In this document: positions 26,673 to 32,064 of the stretch, one piece after another
How positions within the stretch are numbered: the stretch's first letter is position 1
How the letters are laid out: each line of letters starts with the position of its first letter
Assembly: GCA_020847615.1 (NCBI GenBank)
Contig: JADLBR010000456.1
Coordinates: forward strand, 1-32,064
Length of the DNA: 32,064 nt
Reading direction: 5' to 3'
DNA from: Verrucomicrobiia bacterium
GTDB lineage: Bacteria > Verrucomicrobiota > Verrucomicrobiia > JADLBR01
Notes under the pieces: model-generated
What the model was told of the DNA's origin: nothing
The model's input: only the letters and a program-made list of their open reading frames with translations
Database searches by the model: none
Program-made: the position numbers and the translations under genes

Positions 26673-26702
26673 AGGGCCGGCCTGAGGGCCGGCCCTTTTT
26701 TT
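26673..26702 (+). terminator. Intrinsic terminator after glnA
   Basis: A perfect 10-bp stem, AGGGCCGGCC (26673-26682) and GGCCGGCCCT (26687-26696) with loop TGAG, is followed by a run of seven T (26696-26702). It is the only textbook Rho-independent terminator I see in the window. Confidence 0.95.
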
Positions 26703-26718
26703 GCTCGCGGGTCGGTCA

Positions 26719-26865
26719 GATCCCATCTGGCAGCCGCCGGACCACCGGCTTGGGACAATGTAGCCGAAGCCGTGAGGCTCTGGCGGCCAAACGCTTACGC
26801 GTTCGGCTACGGGATGCGCTGCGGCAATTTTCGAGTCAGGCTGTCGGACTTTGTCCGACAGGCTG
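26719..26865 (+). repeat. Structured intergenic repeat, copy 7 (long form)
   Basis: Long form beginning GATCCCATCTGGC, with the 5' GCCGG/CCGGC hairpin. The closing stem is a perfect GTAGCCG (26760-26766) with CGGCTAC (26804-26810), and hairpin two is AACGC-ttac-GCGTT. The tail adds a perfect 9-bp hairpin CTGTCGGAC-ttt-GTCCGACAG (26841-26861). The CAP-protein stop codon (TAG, 26866-26868) follows after four bases, the same arrangement as copy 4 with spmB. Confidence 0.85.
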
Positions 26866-27408
26866 CTAGCGCCGGGGGACCGGGGAGGGCTTTCGCGCAC
26901 CGGGCGGCGCGATGAGGCCCCCCACGGGTTCGCCCTTGGGATCGGGGGCCGGGGGCGTGAGGCGCGCGGCGTTGAAGACGGTGAACGTGTGGCCTTCGGG
27001 GCCCACGGCGGTGCCGAGGCCGATGTGGGTGACATTGGGATCGAGCAGGTTGGCCCGGTGGGGTCGGCTGGCCATCCAGTGGGACATGACGTCGGCCGGG
27101 TCGAAGGGCCGCGACGAGAAGTGGAGGTTCTCGGTGAGTGCCCACCAGCCCCTTTCGAGCATGATGTGCCGGAGGTCATCGCGGTGGATGAGCTTGCCCT
27201 TGGCGGCGATATGCTGGGACCAGGCAGCGGCCAGCAGTTCAAGGTCTGGCGAGGGGGCGAGGGGTTGGAGGCCGGCCATCGAGCGCTGCGCGCCGATGGC
27301 CTGATAGAGGGCGGCCAAGTGGGGGGGCGCCCCGGGGCGGGCGAGGTCTGGAATGGCGAGCGACGCCAGTGCGAGGAGGGCCATGGCATGTGCGGCGGGC
27401 CGATTCAC
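26866..27408 (-). CDS. Exported CAP/SCP-domain protein
   Basis: The 180-residue predicted secreted protein has a CAP (SCP/PR-1) fold. Visible elements are an N-terminal signal (MALLALASLAIP), LAAAWSQHIAAKGKLIHRDD with the conserved His, and RGWWALTENLHFSS with the Glu/Asn pair. SHWMASRPHRANLLDPNVTH, IGLGTAVGPEG and FTVFNAA follow. This matches the bacterial YkwD-like subgroup, whose role is not established. Start is uncertain: a GTG at 27408 gives a better signal N-region than the ATG at 27384, and a TTG at 27444 is also in frame. None has a clear Shine-Dalgarno. The C-terminus is Pro-rich (about 25 residues). Confidence 0.82.
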   Translation of the reverse strand: MNRPAAHAMALLALASLAIPDLARPGAPPHLAALYQAIGAQRSMAGLQPLAPSPDLELLAAAWSQHIAAKGKLIHRDDLRHIMLERGWWALTENLHFSSRPFDPADVMSHWMASRPHRANLLDPNVTHIGLGTAVGPEGHTFTVFNAARLTPPAPDPKGEPVGGLIAPPGARKPSPVPRR

Positions 27409-27476
27409 GGGCGCGAGTCTGGGCCGCGCCGGGCTCGGGCGCAAGCCGCGGGCAGTGGCGGACCCGGAAATCTTGC

Positions 27477-27489
27477 TATATTTTCATTC
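27477..27489 (+). promoter_or_regulatory. Candidate -10 box next to TPR gene start
   Basis: TATATT (27477-27482) ends seven bases before the ATG at 27490, implying a leaderless transcript. No good -35 is seen at 16-18 bp, so this is weaker than the transketolase and purE cases. Confidence 0.3.
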
Positions 27490-27957
27490 ATGGAATTGGG
27501 AAGGCATATCGAGGCGGCGAGGGCATTCCTGATGCTGGACATGGGCGACGATGCGCTCGAGGAACTCGAGGCCGCGGGCGCGGCGCACAGGAACGATCCC
27601 GACGTGCTTGAGCTGAAGGCGGCGATCCTGATGCGCCGGAAGGATTGGGCCTCCGCGCTGCGCATACTGGAGTTCCTTTGCAGGGCGCTGCCATTTTCGG
27701 GGGACCACTTCATGCACGCGGCCTTTTGCCTGCACGAGATGAGGCGGACCAGGGAGGCGAAGGAGAGGCTGCTAGCGGGGCCTTCCACATTGAAGAAGCG
27801 CGCCCTGTACCATTACAACCTTGCCTGCTACGAGGCGCAGCTCGGCGACTTGCCGGCCGCGCGACTCGCGCTGGATCGTGCCTTCGCGATGGATGATTCT
27901 TTTCGCGCGGTGGCGCGGGAGGATCGCGATCTGGCCCCCCTCCGAGAGATGGCGTGA
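27490..27957 (+). CDS. Small TPR-repeat protein
   Basis: The 155-residue, probably cytoplasmic protein is built of TPR-like helix pairs: HIEAARAFLMLDMGDDALEE, VLELKAAILMRRKDWASALR, HAAFCLHEMRRTREAKERLL and YHYNLACYEAQLGDLPAARL. The last matches the TPR consensus well (NLAxxxxxxGxxxxA) and is followed by a loop with DRDLAPLREM. There is no signal peptide, TM segment or catalytic motif. It is likely an interaction adaptor with unknown partners. It is divergent from the CAP gene and precedes nth by 121 bases. Confidence 0.8.
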   Translation: MELGRHIEAARAFLMLDMGDDALEELEAAGAAHRNDPDVLELKAAILMRRKDWASALRILEFLCRALPFSGDHFMHAAFCLHEMRRTREAKERLLAGPSTLKKRALYHYNLACYEAQLGDLPAARLALDRAFAMDDSFRAVAREDRDLAPLREMA

Positions 27958-28078
27958 GGGGAATCGTCGTCGGCCGGACGTGCCGCGCTTTCGTCGGGCT
28001 GGTGTGCCCCGCGCGCCTCCGGCCGCGCCGCCCGGCGTGCGGTTTTGACATTTCGCGCCAGGCATTTGGAATGGGGGG

Positions 28079-28732
28079 ATGACCCGGGCGGAGCGCGCGG
28101 CACACATCGACAGGCGGCTGGAGGAACTCTTTCCCGAGGTGCCGGTGCCGCTGGAGCACGCCGACGCGTATACGCTGCTGGTGGCGGTGGTGCTTTCCGC
28201 GCAGTGCACCGACGCCCGTGTCAACCGGGTCACGCCCGCGCTTTTCGCGCGGGCGCGGACACCGGACGCCATGCGGCGCTTGCCGGTCGCGGAGATCGAG
28301 CGGGTGATCCGGCCCTGTGGCCTGGCCCCGCAGAAGGCGAGGGCGATCCGGGGGTTATCGAAGATGCTCTGCGAGCGGCATGGCGGGCGGGTTCCCGACG
28401 ATCTCGAGGCGCTCCAGGAGTTGCCGGGAGTGGGCCGCAAGACGGCGCTGGTGGTGATGGCCCAGGCATTTGGGCGGCCCTCCTTTCCCGTGGACACGCA
28501 CATCCATCGGCTCGCGCAGCAATGGGGGCTGACCGATGGGAGCAGCGTAGCGCACACCGAGCGCGACCTGATGAGAGCATTCCCGGAGGCGCGCTGGAAC
28601 CGCCTGCACCTGCAGTTCATCTATTATGGGCGCGCGGTCTGCCCGGCGCGGGGGTGCGACGGGATGCGCTGCGAGATATGCAAGACCTGTTTCCCGGGCA
28701 GGCGCCGACCCAGCCGGGCCAAGAAGGCTTGA
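28079..28732 (+). CDS. nth: Endonuclease III (DNA glycosylase/AP lyase)
   Basis: Base-excision repair enzyme removing oxidised pyrimidines. At 217 residues it is the standard length. The helix-hairpin-helix motif is LQELPGVGRKTALVVMAQAF with the catalytic Lys after GVGR, and VDTHIHRLAQQWGLT contains the catalytic Asp. VLSAQCTDARVNRVTPALF is typical. The C-terminal cysteine loop is atypical: five Cys (VCPARGCDGMRCEICKTCF) spaced 4-4-2-2 instead of the E. coli Cx6Cx2Cx5C, so the iron-sulfur cluster may be altered or absent. The ATG at 28079 follows a G-rich sequence that may serve as the ribosome-binding site. Confidence 0.94.
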   Translation: MTRAERAAHIDRRLEELFPEVPVPLEHADAYTLLVAVVLSAQCTDARVNRVTPALFARARTPDAMRRLPVAEIERVIRPCGLAPQKARAIRGLSKMLCERHGGRVPDDLEALQELPGVGRKTALVVMAQAFGRPSFPVDTHIHRLAQQWGLTDGSSVAHTERDLMRAFPEARWNRLHLQFIYYGRAVCPARGCDGMRCEICKTCFPGRRRPSRAKKA

Positions 28733-28745
28733 GCGCGTTGCCGTA

Positions 28746-28780
28746 TTGGCATTCTGCGCGCCCCGCGCTACAAATCCCGC
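28746..28780 (+). promoter_or_regulatory. Candidate leaderless promoter of purE
   Basis: TTGGCA (28746-28751), exactly 17 bp, and TACAAA (28769-28774) end six bases before the purE ATG at 28781. There is no room for a Shine-Dalgarno between the expected start site and the ATG. Confidence 0.5.
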
Positions 28781-29275
28781 ATGAGACTACCTGATCATCC
28801 CCTTGTCGCCATCATCATGGGATCCAAGTCGGACTGGGAGACGATGAAGAACGCGTCGGATCATCTGGAGAGACTTGGTGTCCGTCACGAGTGCAGGGTT
28901 CTCTCGGCGCACCGGACGCCGCGGGCCACCCACGATTTCGTCACGTCGTGCGAGGGGCGAGGCATCGAGGTGATCATCGCCGCGGCGGGTGGCGCCGCGC
29001 ATCTCGCGGGGGTGGCGGCCGCCCTGACGACCTTGCCGGTGCTCGGGGTCCCGATGCAGAGCAAGGCCCTGGGTGGGCTCGACTCGCTGCTCTCGATGGT
29101 GCAGATGCCCGCCGGGATTCCGGTGGGGACGCTGGCGATCGGTGGCGCGGGCGCCACCAATGCCGCGCTATTCGCCGCGGCCATTCTGGCCAACAAGTAT
29201 CCGGAGATCCGCGAGCGCCTCCGCGGATTCCGCGACGAGCAGACCCGGGCCATCGAGGGCCAGACCCTTCCATGA
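28781..29275 (+). CDS. purE: N5-carboxyaminoimidazole ribonucleotide mutase PurE
   Basis: Class I PurE, which converts N5-CAIR to CAIR in purine biosynthesis. The 164 residues include the signature [11 protein letters not shown], the active-site loop [31 protein letters not shown] and [20 protein letters not shown]. Its stop overlaps the purK start by ATGA, the usual purEK pairing. Confidence 0.96.
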   Translation: MRLPDHPLVAIIMGSKSDWETMKNASDHLERLGVRHECRVLSAHRTPRATHDFVTSCEGRGIEVIIAAAGGAAHLAGVAAALTTLPVLGVPMQSKALGGLDSLLSMVQMPAGIPVGTLAIGGAGATNAALFAAAILANKYPEIRERLRGFRDEQTRAIEGQTLP

Positions 29276-30621
29276 GCCATGCCCCCATCCCGCGCGGCTC
29301 TGTCATAGGCATCCTCGGCAACGGGCCCCTGGGCCGCATGCTTGCCGAGGCGGCCCGAGAGACCGGTTACCGCGCGTGGGTTCTTGGCCCTGGCATCAAT
29401 AGCCCCGCGGGCCAGGTCGCCGACCGGGAATTTGATGCGGATTTTTCGGATCCGGGGGCGGTCGCCGAATTTGCCCGGGGGGCGGACGTCATCACGGTAG
29501 AGTCCGAGCACATACCGGCGGAGTGCCTCCGCGCGCTGGGTGGCCATTCGATCCTGCGCCCCGACCCGGAGATCGTGCTGATGGCCCAGAGCCGGATCGC
29601 GGCGAAGACATGGCTTCGGGACCGCGGCTTTCCGATGTCGGATTTTGTGTGGGTGCGCTCGCGCGCGGAGCTCGATGACGCGATCGACCTGTTGGGCGCC
29701 CCGGTCGTGCTGAAGAATTGCAGGGCGGGCCGCCGCGGTCACGGGGTGATCGAGATTGCCGCTGGGGACGACCTCGATCAGGCGTGGGGCGCCATGCGGG
29801 GCGAGGAGGCGATTCTCGAGGCGCGCGTCGATTTCCGGTGCGAGCTGTCGGGTGCGTGCGCGAGGGGCGCCTCGGGCGAGACCCGCTGTTTTCCGGTCAG
29901 CCAGAGCCTGCGCCACCGCCACATTCCCGTCCTGACGCGGGCGCCCGCCGAGATACCCCCCGATGTGGCGCAGCGGGCCCAGGCCATGGCCCTTCAGATC
30001 GCGCAGTCGGCCCGTGCCATCGGGGTCATGACCGTGGAGTTTTTCCTGCAGGCTGACGGGTCCATCCTTGTCAACGAGATGGCGCCCGCCCCCCAGGCCA
30101 CTGGTCTGTTTTCCGGGGACGCGTGCTCCAGCAGCCAGTTTCAGCACCACATCCTGGCGATCACCAACCGCCCCTTGCACAAGATCGAACAGAAGGAGCC
30201 CGCAACAACGGTCGGCATCCTGGGCGACCTGTGGTTTCAGTCGCCGCCGCCATTTGACGCGATGCGCGCGCTGCCGCGCGCCCACCTGCACTTCTACGGC
30301 AAGGCAGATCCAAAACCCCTCGATGAGATGGGTCACCTCACGGTGCTGGGCGAGCTCGAGGGTCCGGTCCGGGAGTCGCTCGAGCGCCTGGCCATCGAGC
30401 AAGTATTTTATCCGCCGAAGCCGCCGTCGCCGGACGACATCATCGAGGGACGCCTGGCGCAGAGGCCCTTCGAGCCGTTCACGATCTCCCTGGTGGATGG
30501 GAGGTCGTTCCTGGTCGATGAGCCCGCGGCCATCGCGCGCCTGCGCGGGGCCTTCGTGCACCAATCCAAGGAGGGATCGGTCACCTCCTTTGCCCCCGAT
30601 GACGTCAGCGCCGTCAGGTAG
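29272..30621 (+). CDS. purK: Divergent PurK (N5-CAIR synthetase-like ATP-grasp) with extra C-terminal domain
   Basis: ATP-grasp protein of 449 residues, longer than the usual 355-390. The N-terminal Rossmann part ([20 protein letters not shown]), the ESEHIP segment, the [20 protein letters not shown] helix and the [14 protein letters not shown] strand identify PurK. Two family loops are changed. The glycine-rich loop usually GGYDGKG reads AGRRGHG. The APRxHNSGH motif reads APAPQATGL (residues 271-279), losing the conserved Arg, His and Asn. Residues about 376-449 are an added small domain containing [20 protein letters not shown], like stand-alone short proteins of unknown function. The ATG is fixed by overlap with purE; the 3' end overlaps the ECF sigma gene by 23 bases. 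Confidence 0.85.
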   Translation: MSHAPIPRGSVIGILGNGPLGRMLAEAARETGYRAWVLGPGINSPAGQVADREFDADFSDPGAVAEFARGADVITVESEHIPAECLRALGGHSILRPDPEIVLMAQSRIAAKTWLRDRGFPMSDFVWVRSRAELDDAIDLLGAPVVLKNCRAGRRGHGVIEIAAGDDLDQAWGAMRGEEAILEARVDFRCELSGACARGASGETRCFPVSQSLRHRHIPVLTRAPAEIPPDVAQRAQAMALQIAQSARAIGVMTVEFFLQADGSILVNEMAPAPQATGLFSGDACSSSQFQHHILAITNRPLHKIEQKEPATTVGILGDLWFQSPPPFDAMRALPRAHLHFYGKADPKPLDEMGHLTVLGELEGPVRESLERLAIEQVFYPPKPPSPDDIIEGRLAQRPFEPFTISLVDGRSFLVDEPAAIARLRGAFVHQSKEGSVTSFAPDDVSAVR

Positions 30622-31228
30622 CGGGCCCTCGCCGGGCGACACGGACCTGATGCTGCGGGTCCGCGACGGCGACGGTGGCGCGTTCGAGGCGCTGGTGCAT
30701 CGTCACCAGCACGCCGTGTACGGCACCGCGTGCCGCATGCTGGGCGATGCCGCCGAGGCAGAGGATATCACGCAGCTGACCTTCCTCCGCATCCACCGCG
30801 CCGCGCCGAAGTACCGGCCGACCGCGCGCTTCACCACCTGGATGTTCGCGATACTGCGCAATCTTGTCTTCAACGAGACGCGGCGCAGGAAGCGGCACCG
30901 GGGGCATGTCTCGCTCGATGCGCCCGCGGAGTTCGCGGGCGATTCCGCGCCGCGCGAGTTGGCGGACCCCGTCCAGACGGGTCCCGACGCCGAGGCCCTC
31001 CAGGCGGAACTGGAATCCCAGATTCAGGCCGCCCTGCAGGCCCTGCCCGAGCAGCAGAGGCTCGCGATGGTCCTTCTCCGCTACGAGGACATGTCCTATG
31101 AGCAGATCGCCGAGGTCCTGGGCACCTCGGTCCCGGCGGTCAAATCCCTGATTTTTCGGGCGCGGGAGGTCCTCCGCGTCCGGCTGAAGAAATATCTTGC
31201 TGCAACCAAGGGCCACATGGAGGGTTAA
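30599..31228 (+). CDS. ECF-type RNA polymerase sigma factor
   Basis: The 209-residue sigma-70 family group IV protein has region 2 at about residues 16-98 (GAFEALVHRHQHAVYGTA, AEDITQLTFLRIHR and RFTTWMFAILRNLVFNETRR for -10 recognition). Region 4 is at about 140-198 (LPEQQRLAMVLLRYEDMSYE, then IAEVLGTSVPAVKSLIFRAR, the -35-binding helix-turn-helix). The ATG at 30599 overlaps the purK end; an in-frame ATG at 30650 (MLRVRDG) is the alternative and would still include all of region 2. It is followed after two bases by a small membrane protein gene, the usual sigma/anti-sigma arrangement. Confidence 0.93.
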   Translation: MTSAPSGSGPSPGDTDLMLRVRDGDGGAFEALVHRHQHAVYGTACRMLGDAAEAEDITQLTFLRIHRAAPKYRPTARFTTWMFAILRNLVFNETRRRKRHRGHVSLDAPAEFAGDSAPRELADPVQTGPDAEALQAELESQIQAALQALPEQQRLAMVLLRYEDMSYEQIAEVLGTSVPAVKSLIFRAREVLRVRLKKYLAATKGHMEG

Positions 31229-31230
31229 AT

Positions 31231-31557
31231 ATGGGTATGGATGACTTCCGGTCAGATCCATTGTGGGAGGTGATGGGGCGGGCCCGTCGCCCGGAGCCCT
31301 CGCCCTGGTTGGCTGGGCGCATCGTCGCCGCCGCCCGCGCGGAGGTGTCTGGGCCTGGGCGATGGGGCATTGGTGCGCTGTGGCGTTGGCTCGCGCTTCC
31401 CGCCGGTGTGGCGGCCATCCTGCTTGCCGTTATGGTGGTGAGCCGTCCGATGCACTCGGACAGCGCCGCAGACTCGGCGCAGCTCTATGCGGCTCTGGAG
31501 GCGTTCGCCGACAATGCCTTTGAGGTAGACTACCTATGGTCCAGCGACAGTTTTTGA
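31231..31557 (+). CDS. Small single-TM protein, putative anti-sigma factor
   Basis: The 108-residue protein has a cytoplasmic N-terminal part (about 50 residues), one TM segment (WLALPAGVAAILLAVMVV, about 53-70) and a short acidic periplasmic tail. Position and topology suggest the membrane anti-sigma factor for the ECF sigma upstream. It lacks the HxxxCxxC zinc motif of typical anti-sigma domains, so the assignment is from context. The ATG at 31231 is two bases after the sigma stop. Its 3' end overlaps the next gene by 22 bases. Confidence 0.6.
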   Translation: MGMDDFRSDPLWEVMGRARRPEPSPWLAGRIVAAARAEVSGPGRWGIGALWRWLALPAGVAAILLAVMVVSRPMHSDSAADSAQLYAALEAFADNAFEVDYLWSSDSF

Positions 31558-32064
31558 TACTGCTCGGCATGGTGCCTATCATCCTGGGGGGCAACGGGTT
31601 GCTATCCCAAGAGGCGCAACCTGCGCCGCCATCGCCGGCGGTGCCGCAGGGACCGGGACCCGGTCCGCATGGCTGGGGCTTCTTCAAGCGGCCCCCGCAG
31701 GCTCCTGGGCCGATGCCGGGCTCTCCGGATCACGGGCGGAGCCTGATGGCCGACCGGGCGCTGATGTTCATGCTGATGGAAGTCCCCCCCGCCGAACTGG
31801 AGAAACACTTGGCCGGGTGGCCCAGGTTTCGGGACATGAGCGATGCCGAGAAAGCGCAGTTCCGGAAACGGCTGGAGGGCTATCGGAATAGCCGTCGGCA
31901 GATGGCGATCCATGCCGCCAAGCAGATGGGGATCGAGGTCCCGCCCGACCAAGAGGAGGCGTTCATCCGCGATTTTTGGCGCGGGCGCCGAAAGATCGAG
32001 GAGACGCTATTCCGGGAGATGGAGCCGCGCCGCCGCGAACTTGAGGGAAAATTCCGGGAAGAGA
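31536..32064 (+). CDS. Periplasmic Spy/CpxP-like (heavy-metal-sensor type) protein, 3' end outside window
   Basis: Open frame from the ATG at 31536 to the right edge, 176 residues visible and incomplete. It starts with a signal peptide (QFLILLGMVPIILGGNGLLS), then a Pro/Gly-rich linker to about residue 65. A charged helical domain follows with a DMSDAEKAQFRKRLEGYR-type segment and a second helix near DFWRGRRKIEETLFREMEP. This pattern, an LTXXQ-like helical periplasmic protein encoded after an ECF sigma and membrane protein, resembles Spy/CpxP/ZraP stress sensors, which bind misfolded protein or metal and regulate the anti-sigma factor. The homology is by pattern only. Overlap with the upstream gene implies translational coupling. 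Confidence 0.65.
   Translation, partial: MVQRQFLILLGMVPIILGGNGLLSQEAQPAPPSPAVPQGPGPGPHGWGFFKRPPQAPGPMPGSPDHGRSLMADRALMFMLMEVPPAELEKHLAGWPRFRDMSDAEKAQFRKRLEGYRNSRRQMAIHAAKQMGIEVPPDQEEAFIRDFWRGRRKIEETLFREMEPRRRELEGKFREE

Noticed and set aside
26841-26861. Intrinsic terminator at the CAP gene end
   Set aside because: The 9-bp hairpin is perfect, but there is no T-run on either strand; treated as part of repeat copy 7.
28045-28073. Promoter for nth based on TTGACA at 28045-28050
   Set aside because: The -35 is perfect, but the sequence at 17 bp (GGAATG) is a poor -10, so a call was not justified.

Overview
The window is a GC-rich bacterial chromosome segment with densely packed genes. I found no phage, transposase, CRISPR, rRNA or tRNA signal. 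The organism is most likely a PVC-superphylum, Verrucomicrobiota-like Gram-negative. That is an inference from the PEP-CTERM autotransporter-repeat protein, a DUF5069 domain, SpmA/SpmB in an otherwise non-sporulation context, an ECF sigma/membrane/periplasmic cassette, and an interspersed intergenic repeat family. No marker gene confirms it.

Layout. 202-1342 (-): hypA-hypB nickel-insertion pair with no hydrogenase gene in view. 1521-3443 (-): PEP-CTERM surface protein with autotransporter-type beta repeats. 3629-5551 (-): HEAT-repeat lipoprotein followed by a Tat-exported NIPSNAP protein. 5676-12766 (+): transketolase, then pstS-pstC-pstA-pstB-phoU phosphate uptake. 12981-15047 (+): exported GH28-like beta-helix protein. 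15425-18275 (-): four-gene overlapping operon of an exported unknown protein, a nitroreductase-DUF5069 fusion, spmA and spmB. 18462-19457 (+): Gfo/Idh/MocA oxidoreductase. 19583-21316 (-): ABCG-type transporter. 21397-22851 (+): AsmA-like membrane-anchored protein. 22943-24019 (-): SO_0444/ArsP-like metal permease. 24168-26642 (+): nitrogen block of two PII paralogues and type I glutamine synthetase, ending in a perfect intrinsic terminator. 26866-27408 (-): CAP-domain protein. 27490-31557 and beyond (+): TPR protein, endonuclease III, then a tightly overlapping chain of purE, a divergent purK, an ECF sigma factor, a one-TM putative anti-sigma factor and a periplasmic protein that runs off the right edge.

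The strongest unexplained signal is a structured intergenic repeat present seven times, always in the same orientation on the + strand. Six copies abut the 3' end of a minus-strand gene; two of these supply its TGA stop as part of the conserved repeat edge, and another supplies a TAG from inside the repeat stem. The core of the better copies folds on paper as a three-way junction: a 7-bp closing stem enclosing two hairpins, with base changes that mostly keep the pairing. A second recurring signal is a -35/-10 pair placed so that transcription would start at or within a few bases of the ATG (transketolase, HEAT lipoprotein, metal permease, purE, perhaps the TPR and GH28 genes). This suggests common leaderless mRNAs. 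Other points of interest are the PurK with altered active-site loops and an extra C-terminal domain, the nitroreductase-DUF5069 fusion, the enlarged periplasmic insertion in PstC, and the GH28-like protein lacking the usual downstream catalytic motifs.
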